Assembly: GCA_017599285.1 (NCBI GenBank)
Contig: JAGFXX010000001.1
Location: 1,116,001 to 1,180,000 of the forward strand
Direction: 5' to 3'
Source: Cereibacter azotoformans
GTDB lineage: Bacteria; Pseudomonadota; Alphaproteobacteria; Rhodobacterales; Rhodobacteraceae
Length of the DNA: 64,000 nucleotides
This document shows, piece by piece, positions 26,803 through 35,294 of the stretch; position 1 is the first letter of the stretch, and each line of letters opens with the position of its first letter. The notes under the pieces are model-generated. The model was given only the letters and a program-made list of their open reading frames with translations. It was not told where the DNA came from and ran no database searches. The translations under genes and the position numbers were made by a program.

Positions 26803-28420
26803 CCTCCGCGGCCGCACGCCCCCCGGCATGGGCGGCCATCATCGCCTGCGCCATCACGTTGGCCAGGTCGCCCGCGTCGATCCCGGGAAAGCCCGCGAGC
26901 AGCATCTCGCGGAACTCGGCCAGCGAACCCGCGGCCGCCAGCATCGCCTCGACCCGCTCGATCATCGCGCCCATGGCCGGCGCCGCCTCGGCCGCCAGCC
27001 GATCCGCCAGAAGCGCCGCCGGATCGTCACTCGCTGAGAGGGCCGCTGGAGCCGCTTCCGCCTGCAGGGCTGTCTCGGGTCGCGCCGGGGGCTCGCCCCC
27101 TTTAAAAACGCCGGAAAACCGTTTAATCGGCCGATCCGCGCCCGGGGGTGCCTCGACGGGTACGGCGGCGGGCGCTCCTCCCATCACATCGGCGTCGTTT
27201 TCGGGTTCGTCGAAGCCGAAACGGTCACGGGTCTTCTTCTGGCTGACCCTGAGGCCGATCGGCACGAGGGCTGCGAGCGCCTCGGCCATCGCCTTCAGAT
27301 CCTCGGGCTCCGGCCGCGCGATCTTGAGCCGAGGGTAGCGCGCCTGGGGCCCGTATTCCAGATCCACCCAGGGCCGGATCAGGTCGCGGTTCAGGATGCC
27401 CGACAGCGCCTTCGCATCGGCGCGCTCGATGTCCTCCTGCACCTGCCGGTGCTCCTTCCCGGACCCCAGCCCCCCGGTCACGGCATCGGTCGTGGCGGTC
27501 TGGCCGAGCACCGCCTTCGAGATCTGCTGGTCGAGCCAGTCGGCCCGCTGCTTGTAGAGGTCGGCCGTGGCGCCCACCGACTTCGTCTCGACGAAGTCGA
27601 TCATCATCGACTCGGGGATGATCGCCGCGCAGTCGCCGGCGATGTTTGCGACCGCCCGGAAGAGCGTGGCCTTGTCCTCCTCGGACGCGCCGGGGCCGTA
27701 TCTGCCCAGGCGCAGCGGCTGGCCGTAGGTCTGGGTGAAGATCGCCCAGTCGCGCTGGGTGAAAGCCTTGAACATCCACGCCCAGGCCGCGGCCCGGGCG
27801 AGACCCGACCGCAACGCGATCCCCGACTTGGCCTTCACCTCGGCGAAGATGAACTTGAACGGCGTCAGTTCCAGCTCCTCGCCGTGCGGGCCGAGCATCA
27901 GCGGCGTGGTCAGAGCCGCCCGGTCGAAGCGGAACCAGCGCGGGTCCCGCCACTCCAGACGCGCCGGGCGCCACTGGCCTTCGGAGGTGTCCCAGATGAT
28001 CTCGGTGAAGCTGTAGCCCTTCCCGATGCAGTCGAGCATGTGGAAGAGCTCGTCGGACAGCTCGTCGCGCGTGAGCCAGTCGCGGATCATGTCGGCGATC
28101 TCGACGTCGCGTGCGTCGTCCGAGGCCGCTTCCACCGTGATGTCGAGCTGGCTGACCGAACGGCGCCGGGTGCCGAGGACGCCGAGATAGTGCAGGTCGC
28201 GCTCCTCGATCGTCTCGGCCAGCTCGAGATAGCGCACCGGGTCGCCCGCGTCCGCTTCCCGCAGGATCGAGGCCAGCCGCACCGGGTTCAGCCCGTCGGC
28301 CGGATAGCCGGTGATCGGGCTGCGCACGCTGCCCAGGGTGGCGGCCGAGATCTCCTCTGTCAGGACCGCGCGCTGCACGGGCTTGCCCCAGCGGTCGAGA
28401 AGGACGGGTGTCTTGGCCAT
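26789..28420 (-). CDS. portal protein (Mu gp29-like, DUF935)
   Basis: The 543-residue product starts MAKTPVLLDRWGKPVQRAVL and contains the DUF935 hallmarks YLELAETIEERDLHYLGVLGTRRR and KGYSFTEIIW. It is the dodecameric portal through which DNA enters the head. The C-terminal 100 residues are Ala/Pro-rich with an amphipathic end. Start chosen at 28420 because the upstream extension has no family sequence. The C-terminal part is also found as a fragment at 55487-55772. Confidence 0.92.
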   Translation of the reverse strand: MAKTPVLLDRWGKPVQRAVLTEEISAATLGSVRSPITGYPADGLNPVRLASILREADAGDPVRYLELAETIEERDLHYLGVLGTRRRSVSQLDITVEAASDDARDVEIADMIRDWLTRDELSDELFHMLDCIGKGYSFTEIIWDTSEGQWRPARLEWRDPRWFRFDRAALTTPLMLGPHGEELELTPFKFIFAEVKAKSGIALRSGLARAAAWAWMFKAFTQRDWAIFTQTYGQPLRLGRYGPGASEEDKATLFRAVANIAGDCAAIIPESMMIDFVETKSVGATADLYKQRADWLDQQISKAVLGQTATTDAVTGGLGSGKEHRQVQEDIERADAKALSGILNRDLIRPWVDLEYGPQARYPRLKIARPEPEDLKAMAEALAALVPIGLRVSQKKTRDRFGFDEPENDADVMGGAPAAVPVEAPPGADRPIKRFSGVFKGGEPPARPETALQAEAAPAALSASDDPAALLADRLAAEAAPAMGAMIERVEAMLAAAGSLAEFREMLLAGFPGIDAGDLANVMAQAMMAAHAGGRAAAEDAGA

Positions 28421-28421
28421 G

Positions 28422-28766
28422 TCAGGCTCCGGCAACGGGGGTTTCGGGGGCAAGGGCGGCGAGCAGCGCGAACTGGGGCGAGGCGAGGACGATCTCGACG
28501 GCCACGCCATGCTCGATCATCGAGGCCAGCTCGCCGGGAAGACCGGTCAGCGTGACGTAGGCTTCCATCAGGTGCCGTGGCAGCCGGGCCGCATCCTCGA
28601 TCGGCATCCTCGGGCGCAGCGCGGCCAGGGACCGCCAGCCGGCACAGAGCCGGCGATCCGCCTCCCTCAGGGTGCGGGTGGGCGTGAAGGCGTTCATCCG
28701 GCGCTTGGCCGCCGCGGCGGCGGCGTAGGCGCGGACGACCGCCTCCAGATCCTGACGGCGGCCCAT
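28422..28766 (-). CDS. hypothetical protein between terminase and portal genes
   Basis: The 114-residue basic, helical product (MGRRQDLEAVVRAYAAAAAAKRRM) overlaps the terminase stop by one base and ends two bases before the portal ATG, so it is translated in the packaging operon. It has no recognisable motif. Mu itself lacks a gene here, so it is a lineage-specific addition and may assist packaging. Confidence 0.65.
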   Translation of the reverse strand: MGRRQDLEAVVRAYAAAAAAKRRMNAFTPTRTLREADRRLCAGWRSLAALRPRMPIEDAARLPRHLMEAYVTLTGLPGELASMIEHGVAVEIVLASPQFALLAALAPETPVAGA

Positions 28767-30196
28767 CAGAGGCCTCCCCGCAGGGCTGCACCCAGCGGCG
28801 GGCGCCACCAGCGGCCCGAGGCGGCCGGTTCCTCGTCCGGCCCCTCGGCCGGGGCCGCCTCGGAGGCACCGCGGTAGCCGAACTCCTGCACCCCCGTCTC
28901 GGCCGCGCTGACGGCGAGCGCCCCCGCCCAGAAGCGGTCGGCGTGGCCGTCCGAGTCCCCGTCGGCGATCAGGCGGCGGGCGCCGGTGATCCCCACCTGG
29001 CTCTTGATCGAGTGCAGGTCCGCCCTCAGCACCGGGTCGCCGGCAGGGATCCGGGTCTTGCGGTCCTGCATCGACTCCTTCAGCGAGGTGGCGAGGCCCA
29101 GCTTGATCGCGGCCGAGAAGAGCACGCCCTCGACCCGCAGCTGCCCGTGCCGGCGCTTGGCATCCTCGAACGGCTTCTCGCCCATGCCGGTCTGGTCCAT
29201 GCGGACCCGGATCACTCGGTAGCGGCGCATCACGTCGTCGAGCAGCGCATCCTGCTCGGCGAACGAGATCCGGCGGCGGGCGATGATTTCGCGCGTTACC
29301 AGGACGTCGCCCACCTGCTCGACGACCCAGATCACGAAGAGGTCGTTCCGGGCCGCGATGTCCACACCAACAAAGCACGGCCCGCCCATGTAGAGGTCGG
29401 GGATGCCGGCGCTGTTGCTCTCGCAGGACGAGATCAGGTCGTAGTCGAGCCAGGCGCTGGCCTCGTCGAGCCACTTCAGCTCGTATTCCTGCGCCCAGGC
29501 GTCCTCGTCGGCCATGCCCGCCCGCAGCATGTCCACGTCGCGGTCGAGGCCCTGGCGCACCGCCTCGTAGATGTCGACGATGTGGCGCGACCAGACCGAG
29601 CCCTCGGCCGTCATCAGCTCGTAGAACTTGTTGCCCTTGCCGTTCGGGGTCGAGATCACCCGCAGCTTCTGGCGGCCCTTCGAGATCACCGGGAAGAGCG
29701 CGGCCCAGATCTCGCGGCTCTTTGCGTGGAAGGCGAACTCGTCGAGGATCACGTTGGCCGAGAAGCCGCGGGCGGTGTCGGGGTTCGCGGGCAGCGCCGT
29801 GATGCGGCTGCCGTTCGGGAAGGCCACCTCCAGCGCCTTGTAGACGGCGTCCGGCCCTTTCTCCTGGGGCGCGCGGAACTCGCCCTCCTCGAAGCGCGGC
29901 TCACCCCCTTTAACGAGGGTGTTATAGACCTCGTAAAACGCCCGCGTGAACGGCTTGATCACCTCGGTCATCGCCTCGGCCGCCTGCCGCTCGCCGCGGG
30001 ACAGGATCACCCACCGGGTCTTCCGGTCATCCTTCCAGGCGGTGAAGCAGTCGTCGACGCACTCGCCGCAGGTGCTGAACGTCTTGCCGGTCTGGCGGCT
30101 GAACATGCCGATCTTGAACCGGCTGTCGTCGGCGATCCAGGCCCGCTGGTAGGGCAGGAACTGGACGACGGGCGAGATCGGGTTGAGGGCGCTCAT
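28766..30196 (-). CDS. terminase large subunit (Mu gp28-like)
   Basis: The 476-residue product has an ATPase domain with KIGMFSRQTGKTFST (Walker A-like, near residue 30) and ANVILDEFAFHA (Walker B with DE, near 150). A nuclease domain follows with FVGVDIAARND near 270. The RFWAGALAV end is typical of gp28-type terminases. It pumps DNA into proheads and cuts it after headful filling, as expected for a phage that packages flanking host DNA. Confidence 0.92.
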   Translation of the reverse strand: MSALNPISPVVQFLPYQRAWIADDSRFKIGMFSRQTGKTFSTCGECVDDCFTAWKDDRKTRWVILSRGERQAAEAMTEVIKPFTRAFYEVYNTLVKGGEPRFEEGEFRAPQEKGPDAVYKALEVAFPNGSRITALPANPDTARGFSANVILDEFAFHAKSREIWAALFPVISKGRQKLRVISTPNGKGNKFYELMTAEGSVWSRHIVDIYEAVRQGLDRDVDMLRAGMADEDAWAQEYELKWLDEASAWLDYDLISSCESNSAGIPDLYMGGPCFVGVDIAARNDLFVIWVVEQVGDVLVTREIIARRRISFAEQDALLDDVMRRYRVIRVRMDQTGMGEKPFEDAKRRHGQLRVEGVLFSAAIKLGLATSLKESMQDRKTRIPAGDPVLRADLHSIKSQVGITGARRLIADGDSDGHADRFWAGALAVSAAETGVQEFGYRGASEAAPAEGPDEEPAASGRWWRPPLGAALRGGL

Positions 30197-30206
30197 GCCC
30201 GCACCT

Positions 30207-30401
30207 TCAGTTGGACGCCGGCCGGGGCCGCTGCCTCGGCACGCGCACCATCAGGAGGCAGTAATCGACCCCGTCCAGATCCACGATGAGGGCGGCGCTG
30301 CCGTCATCCATCCTCATGATCTCGGCCGGCAGACGCTGCTGGCCTTCGCTCCACAGGATCTCGGCGACGCGGCGGGCGGGGGCTTCCAGTTCCCAGGCCA
30401 T
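30207..30401 (-). CDS. small hypothetical protein between the terminase subunits
   Basis: The 64-residue product (MAWELEAPARRVAEILWSEGQ) is preceded by an ideal TAGGAGG five bases before its ATG. It has a helical N-terminal half and a strand-rich second half with DGSAALIVDLDGVDYCLLM. It probably belongs to the packaging operon; the function is unknown. Confidence 0.65.
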   Translation of the reverse strand: MAWELEAPARRVAEILWSEGQQRLPAEIMRMDDGSAALIVDLDGVDYCLLMVRVPRQRPRPASN

Positions 30402-30409
30402 GGTTCCTC

Positions 30410-30949
30410 CTAAGCGAACCCGAGGATGCGGCGGGCCTTCTCGGCCGCCTCGGCGTCGATGTCGCCGCTCGTAACTGCTGCATCGAGCTTGGCCACCTGC
30501 GCCTTCTTCTCCTTCTCCTGCATCGCCTGGACGATGCCGGACGAGCTCATGACGTCCTTCATCATGCGGGCGAGGAAGTGCAGGTTCTGCGGGCTGATCT
30601 CGGCGCCCTCCTTCGTCACCTCTGCCTGCATGACCTTGAAGGCGAGCGTGGTCAGCATCTGGAAGAGGACGTTCTGGCGCTGCGCCTGGTCCTCGAGCCC
30701 CATGTCGCCCAGCCACTCCTTGGCCCAGTCCGACGCCTGCTCCTGGAGCTTCACGAACTCCTTGTACTCGGAGCCGAAGTCATGGAGCGCCGACTTGCGG
30801 ATCCTGAGGTCGAGCCCGGCCTCCTCCAGCCGGAAGTTCAGCGCCTCGGCCAGCTCCTCGTACTGGCCGAAGCCGCGGGCGCGCAGCTCCTCCTGGAGCC
30901 AGGCCCGCAGTTCCACGGGCAGGAGGTCGATCTTGCGGGGCGGCGGCAT
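30410..30949 (-). CDS. terminase small subunit (Mu gp27-like, DUF3486)
   Basis: The 179-residue product starts MPPPRKIDLLPVELRAWLQEEL and is all-helical, with ALNFRLEEAGLDLRIRKSALHDFGSEY. Both are hallmarks of DUF3486, the Mu gp27 family. A mid-protein helix-turn-helix for recognising the phage end is likely. It lies between gp26- and gp28-like genes as in Mu. Confidence 0.9.
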   Translation of the reverse strand: MPPPRKIDLLPVELRAWLQEELRARGFGQYEELAEALNFRLEEAGLDLRIRKSALHDFGSEYKEFVKLQEQASDWAKEWLGDMGLEDQAQRQNVLFQMLTTLAFKVMQAEVTKEGAEISPQNLHFLARMMKDVMSSSGIVQAMQEKEKKAQVAKLDAAVTSGDIDAEAAEKARRILGFA

Positions 30950-30950
30950 G

Positions 30951-31256
30951 TCAGCGCCTCGGGCCCGGCCGCTGGATCTCGGGGTGCGTCGCGCGCCCGA
31001 GCGCGATGTCGACGCCGCGGGCGGTCGCTGTCGGCACCCAGAACTCGCGCGAGCCGGCCAGCGTCACGAAGCCCTGCTCGGCCAGCCAGGCCAGCTCGGT
31101 CGCGGTCTGGTCGCGCGACGTGTCGATGCCGATCGCGTTCGAGTTCAGCACGTCGGTCAGCACCGAGGCGTTCGACGTGTAGGTCGGGCTCTCTTCCAGG
31201 AAACGAAGGATCGCCAGCCGGCGGTGGCGGCGGAGGGTTTCGGCATAGTCGCTCAT
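30951..31256 (-). CDS. gp26-like small DNA-binding-type protein
   Basis: The 101-residue product (MSDYAETLRRHRRLAILRFLEES) has a winged-helix look (TSNASVLTDVLNSNAIGIDTSRDQTATELAWLAEQGFV), as in the ArsR-like gp26 proteins of Mu-like phages. It overlaps the DUF2730 stop on one side and is one base from the gp27-like gene on the other. It may assist packaging; the exact role is unknown. Confidence 0.75.
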   Translation of the reverse strand: MSDYAETLRRHRRLAILRFLEESPTYTSNASVLTDVLNSNAIGIDTSRDQTATELAWLAEQGFVTLAGSREFWVPTATARGVDIALGRATHPEIQRPGPRR

Positions 31257-31603
31257 CGCGCTCCCCCAAGCAGGTGGTCCTCGTGCCGCGCCACGATCGC
31301 CTCGAGACGCGACATGATCTTGTTGTTGCCCTCCATCGTGGCGGACATGGCCTTGAACTCGCCCTGCATGTCCCGCATCGCGAGGTGCAGGGCGTGCATG
31401 TCCTCCTTGGTGGGCTGGGCGCGCAGGGTCTGCTCGACACTGGCGAGGCGCGAGTCGAGCCGGTCCATCCGCTCGCTCCCGGCCTTGAACCGGCTTTCCA
31501 CGTTCTGGTCCCGCGTCCGCCACCAGGTGTAGAGGATGTTCAGGATCGACAGGGCGGTCAGGACCAGCGCAAGGAGCGGCCCAAGGTCGGACGAGCTGGT
31601 CAC
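31253..31603 (-). CDS. DUF2730 (Mu gp25-like) membrane-anchored coiled coil
   Basis: The 116-residue product starts at GTG 31603, which overlaps the TGA of the upstream gene. It has one transmembrane segment (GPLLALVLTALSILNILYTWW) followed by a long coiled coil with RLDSRLASVEQTLRAQ. That is the DUF2730 layout and the Mu gp25 position after the lysis genes. Possible roles include spanin-like or holin-like function, but this is not established. Confidence 0.8.
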   Translation of the reverse strand: MTSSSDLGPLLALVLTALSILNILYTWWRTRDQNVESRFKAGSERMDRLDSRLASVEQTLRAQPTKEDMHALHLAMRDMQGEFKAMSATMEGNNKIMSRLEAIVARHEDHLLGGAR

Positions 31604-32031
31604 GCGAGCCCCCGGATCATCATGATAGGAGCGCCCGGTGCATCGGGGGGCACGGTCGCCGGGACGAGGCCCGCGAAGAGAAGCGCGATGATCACCGCGG
31701 CGGCCGTGCTGGTCCGCACCCGGGCGCCCCACCAGACCAGCCGGAAGTTCGGCGCCCGGCGCTCGATCCACGCCCAGAGACCGAAGACCAGCGGCGCGAT
31801 CTGCTGCCACGCGGCAACGGCACGGTCGCCGGTGGCGATCACCTCTTCGGGGGTGCTGCCCCAGCCGATCTCGCCGAGCGTGCGGAAGAGGTCGATGCCG
31901 AAGGCGTTCAGGGCGACCGAGACGATCAGCAGGATCTGTGCATAGAAGCTCCGCGCCTGCCAGATCGGCAGCGCGGGCAGCGCGGCACTGGTCACAGTCG
32001 CAGCGATGATTGGGGCGTTGGGCAGTCGCAT
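31600..32031 (-). CDS. multi-pass membrane protein beside the endolysin (holin candidate)
   Basis: The 143-residue product has hydrophobic segments near 30-42, 80-90 and 108-125 with a short N-terminal basic start. It lies directly after the amidase endolysin (12 bases) and overlaps the DUF2730 gene, the place where a holin is expected. The topology is larger than that of classical holins and the family is not clear to me. Confidence 0.6.
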   Translation of the reverse strand: MRLPNAPIIAATVTSAALPALPIWQARSFYAQILLIVSVALNAFGIDLFRTLGEIGWGSTPEEVIATGDRAVAAWQQIAPLVFGLWAWIERRAPNFRLVWWGARVRTSTAAAVIIALLFAGLVPATVPPDAPGAPIMMIRGLA

Positions 32032-32043
32032 GTGAGGCTCCGT

Positions 32044-32916
32044 TCAGGCGGGCAGGAAATGGGCGGTGTAGGCGGCGACGATCCAGCCCTCGTGGCCGCC
32101 GTAGGCCACCTGCAGCCATTCGCGGCCGTCGAAGGTCCCGCGGCGCAGCACCGGCACCGGCGTGCCGTCGGGGATGCGGGAAAGGACGTTCGGGTTGAAG
32201 GAGGGCCAGCGGCGCAGGTTCAGGCTGTCGCCGCTGGTATCCACGACAACCATCCTGGGATCGCGGGCGGTCAGCTTCACGGCTTCCGAGAAGGCCTCGG
32301 CCTCGGCGTCAGCGGGATCGTCGCGGCCGAGGATGCGGGCGCGGACGTGCTCGAGCGGGAACAGCGGGTTCGTGTCGACCTTCCGCCCCGGCGAGACATA
32401 CCAGTGGGTGGTGATGTCGCGCAGCGTCGGGATGCCGTCGAAGAGCGCCCGCAGCAGATCCAGAACCGCCGTCATCTGCGCCTCGGGATAGGGCATCCAG
32501 AGGCCGCGGCCGTGCTGGGGCGCCTCGACCTCCCGGATGCCGAACAGGTTCGTGGCGAAAGTCTCGCCGTACCAGGTGGCGCACTGGGTATCGGAGAGGC
32601 GCGTCATGTGGCCGGGGTTCACGATCTCGATGCCGATCGAGAAGTCGTTGCAGCCGGTTCGACCGTGGAAGCTCGACTTGCCGGCGTGCCCCGCGCGGCG
32701 GTTGGTGGGGACCTGCTGGACGACCGTGCCGTCGATCTCGACGACGAAGTGGACCGAAACACCGTTCGGCGCGCTGGCAAGGTACGTCGCGGCCGATCCC
32801 TTGGTGATCCGGCTCGCCGTGTCGTGGAGGATCACGATCTCCGGAACGATCTCGCGGCCAATGTTCTTCGCCTGCAGGAAGGCGACGCCGGAAAGACGGT
32901 GGTTCTCGATACGCAT
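32044..32916 (-). CDS. endolysin: N-acetylmuramoyl-L-alanine amidase with C-terminal SH3 domain
   Basis: The 290-residue product has an Amidase_2 (PGRP-like) zinc domain: IVILHDTAS with the first His, NDFSIGIEIVN, and THWYVSPGRKVDTNPLFP with the last His. Residues 225-290 form an SH3b-like wall-binding domain (SLNLRRWPSFNPNVLSRIPDGTPVPVL). It degrades peptidoglycan at lysis. No signal peptide is visible, so release needs a holin. The ribosome site is inside a hairpin abutting the ATG, which suggests translational control. Confidence 0.92.
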   Translation of the reverse strand: MRIENHRLSGVAFLQAKNIGREIVPEIVILHDTASRITKGSAATYLASAPNGVSVHFVVEIDGTVVQQVPTNRRAGHAGKSSFHGRTGCNDFSIGIEIVNPGHMTRLSDTQCATWYGETFATNLFGIREVEAPQHGRGLWMPYPEAQMTAVLDLLRALFDGIPTLRDITTHWYVSPGRKVDTNPLFPLEHVRARILGRDDPADAEAEAFSEAVKLTARDPRMVVVDTSGDSLNLRRWPSFNPNVLSRIPDGTPVPVLRRGTFDGREWLQVAYGGHEGWIVAAYTAHFLPA

Positions 32917-32937
32917 AAGGCCCCTCGCAGGGGCCTT
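32917..32937 (-). promoter_or_regulatory. hairpin that sequesters the endolysin ribosome-binding site
   Basis: A perfect 8-bp inverted repeat (AAGGCCCC, 5-base loop, GGGGCCTT) ends on the base next to the ATG. The only Shine-Dalgarno-like sequence (GAGGGG) lies in the loop and 3' strand of this stem. Opening would be needed for efficient translation. Confidence 0.6.
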
Positions 32938-32957
32938 GGCCGGCCCCGATCGAGGCC

Positions 32958-33005
32958 ACTTTCGCGCGCGCGCGAGGCTCGAAACATCCGCAACGGTGTG
33001 CGGTG
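32958..33005 (-). promoter_or_regulatory. putative activator-dependent late promoter before the endolysin
   Basis: The sequence CATCCGC at 32985-32991 is paired with GCGG at 33000-33003 over an 8-base spacer, sharing its arms with the dyad before the protease gene. A GAAAGT hexamer follows at the same spacing (22 bases past the dyad). The position equals the Mu Plys promoter, activated by C. Confidence 0.55.
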
Positions 33006-33175
33006 GCGACCGCGACCGACGGACGGAATCCCCGTTAGACGAACATGGAAATCAAGGATCTGTGGCAATTATGGATCAACCACTGTGAGGATGCGGAGCC
33101 ATGCAGAGCCTTAGGTTGATTTAAGTGCGAATCGCGGCAGGCTCTGGTGGTCATCTGGGGGGATGACGAGGGATT

Positions 33176-34903
33176 ATGATGAAAAACGCCTTTTACTTCG
33201 GCGACAACCTCCACGTACTCCGCGAGTATATTGCGGACGAGAGCGTCGACCTCATCTATCTGGATCCGCCGTTCAACTCGAACGCCACGTACAATCTGCT
33301 TTTCAAGTCGCCGGATCGAAAGCGGTGGTCAGACGCACAGATTGCGACCTTTGAAGACACGTGGAGCTGGGGCGAGCTGGCCGACGCCCAGTTCCGCGAG
33401 ATCACGTCCTCCGGCGGCAAGGCCAGCGAGGTTCTGACCGCCTTGCGCCGTATCCTCGGCGAGAACGACATGCTGGCCTACCTCACGATGATGACCGCTC
33501 GACTGGTCGAACTTCATCGTACGCTGAAGCCGAATGGCTGCATTTACCTGCATTGCGATCCGACAGCGAGCCACTACCTCAAGGTACTGCTAGACGCAAT
33601 TTTCGGGGCCGCTAGGTTCCACAATGAGATCGTATGGAAGCGGACCAGCTCACACGGGAACGTTTCGGCCAACTACGGCGACGTGACCGACACTATCCTC
33701 TACTTTAGCAAGGGCAGCACCCCTCGATGGAACAAGCCCTATGTCCCCCTCAGCGACGAGAACATCGCGAAAAAATACACCTATACGGATCCGGACGGAC
33801 GTCGGTTTACCACACGCGATTTGCGCAACCCCGCTGATCGCCCTAATCTCAAATACGAATATAGAGGCTATCAGCCACACCCGAATGGGTGGTCGATTTC
33901 GCGGGAGCTGATGGAACAATATGATGCGCAGGGCCGCTTGTACTTCCCGAAGGACCCATCGGGTCGCATCAGGCTCAAGCTGTATCTCGACGAAAGTCCA
34001 GGCCGCGCCATCCACAACCTCTGGGACGACATCCCTCCTCTAAACTCGCAGGCACGCGAGCGCCTGGGGTACCCAACCCAGAAGCCTGTTGCGCTTCTTG
34101 AGCGCATTCTGGGCGCGTCTTCAGACCCGGAGGACGTCATACTGGATCCGTTCTGTGGGTGTGGCACGACACTCCATGCTGCGCAGAATCTCGGCAGACG
34201 CTGGATTGGAATAGATGTTGCCGTGCAGGCCATGCAGATCGTCGGGGACCGCCTAAGGAGCGCGTTTCCATCAATCGAATTCGACGTTTTCGGCCTGCCG
34301 ACAAGCCCAGAGGGTGCACACTGGCTGGCCGCCAAGGATCCGTTCAAGTTCGAGGAGTGGGCCGTCTCGCGTGTCGGCGCGATGCACTCGGGACGGTATC
34401 GGAACGACGGAGGGATCGACGGATACTTCTACTTCATGCATGGACGCGACGAACATAGCCGAGGAATCGTGTCGGTGAAGGCAGGGCGCAATATCAATCC
34501 TGGGATGGTTCGGGACTTGACAGGGACCCTCTTCCGGGAGCGCACAATGAACCGCGACCCCTCGGCGATCGCCGTGCTGCTCTGTGCGCGAGAGCCAACG
34601 GACGGGATGATCCAGGAGGCCCGACGGGCGGGAACAATCCAGACGATGTATGGTGAGATACCAGCCGTCCAGATCCTGTCGGTGGCGGACATCTTCGCAG
34701 GTAAGACCATTCAGGTGCCGCTGATGTTCGACAGCGTGTCGGCCGCGGCGGCAGGCCGACGCAAAGGCAAGGCAACATCCGGCTATCTGGACCCGCGCGA
34801 GATTTTTCGTCAGCGCCAGATGCTCTTCTCCTTCCACGGCGCGGGGAGGAGTGTTCAGCCGGATCAGGCCGTCATGCCCGAGCCACTCAGATCGGCCGGC
34901 TAG
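33176..34903 (+). CDS. DNA methyltransferase fused to a nuclease-like (Mrr-type) domain
   Basis: The 575-residue product starts with a beta-class DNA methyltransferase: DPPF at residues 30-33 and the AdoMet site DPFCGCGTT at 324-332, which is consistent with N6-adenine or N4-cytosine methylation. Residues 385-520 form a second domain with DGGIDGYFYF (Asp415) and IVSVKAG (Ser433-Val-Lys435), like the D...(E/Q/S)xK core of Mrr-type nucleases. It is the only gene on the plus strand inside the structural region, is visibly AT-richer than its neighbours, and has GAGGGA before the ATG. It is a probable moron. Whether it cuts DNA is unknown. Confidence 0.88.
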   Translation: MMKNAFYFGDNLHVLREYIADESVDLIYLDPPFNSNATYNLLFKSPDRKRWSDAQIATFEDTWSWGELADAQFREITSSGGKASEVLTALRRILGENDMLAYLTMMTARLVELHRTLKPNGCIYLHCDPTASHYLKVLLDAIFGAARFHNEIVWKRTSSHGNVSANYGDVTDTILYFSKGSTPRWNKPYVPLSDENIAKKYTYTDPDGRRFTTRDLRNPADRPNLKYEYRGYQPHPNGWSISRELMEQYDAQGRLYFPKDPSGRIRLKLYLDESPGRAIHNLWDDIPPLNSQARERLGYPTQKPVALLERILGASSDPEDVILDPFCGCGTTLHAAQNLGRRWIGIDVAVQAMQIVGDRLRSAFPSIEFDVFGLPTSPEGAHWLAAKDPFKFEEWAVSRVGAMHSGRYRNDGGIDGYFYFMHGRDEHSRGIVSVKAGRNINPGMVRDLTGTLFRERTMNRDPSAIAVLLCAREPTDGMIQEARRAGTIQTMYGEIPAVQILSVADIFAGKTIQVPLMFDSVSAAAAGRRKGKATSGYLDPREIFRQRQMLFSFHGAGRSVQPDQAVMPEPLRSAG

Positions 34904-34922
34904 TCAATGGTTGCTGTACGGG

Positions 34923-35294
34923 TCAGAAGAGCGACGCTTGGCGGGGGTCAACGCCGCGCTGCGGATCTTCGCCTTTCAGCCAGCGCCTGACGGACACGTC
35001 CGTCGCATGCAGCCGGCGGGCGATCTCGGCGATCGCCAGCCCTTGCGCCCGTAGGCAGCGGGCGATCCAGGGCTTGGCGGTGGGCACCCGCAGCTTCATC
35101 TGGCCGACCGCGTCCGCCAGCGCCGCGGCCTTCTCGACCCCCACCATCTCCACGAGACGCGAGCGGCCCTTGGGTGTGGCCGCGAGGTAGATCTCGCCGC
35201 CTCCGAAGGCCAGCAGGAACTCGACAGCGCCCTCGGGACCGAGGACGCGGACAAACGGTTCGACATGCTGGGGCGGAGGCGGAAGGTGCGTCAT
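34923..35294 (-). CDS. Mor/C-like transcriptional activator
   Basis: The 123-residue product has the two-part layout of the Mor/C family. There is an N-terminal dimerisation part with FLLAFGGGEIYLA (compare the GGxxxYIP motif of Mor) and a C-terminal helix-turn-helix LAIAEIARRLHATDVSVRRWLKGE. It is the last early/middle gene before the endolysin, as C is in Mu, and would activate the late promoters marked upstream of the endolysin and protease genes. Only one such gene is seen, so it may do the work of both Mor and C. The family call is by pattern, not alignment. Confidence 0.65.
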   Translation of the reverse strand: MTHLPPPPQHVEPFVRVLGPEGAVEFLLAFGGGEIYLAATPKGRSRLVEMVGVEKAAALADAVGQMKLRVPTAKPWIARCLRAQGLAIAEIARRLHATDVSVRRWLKGEDPQRGVDPRQASLF

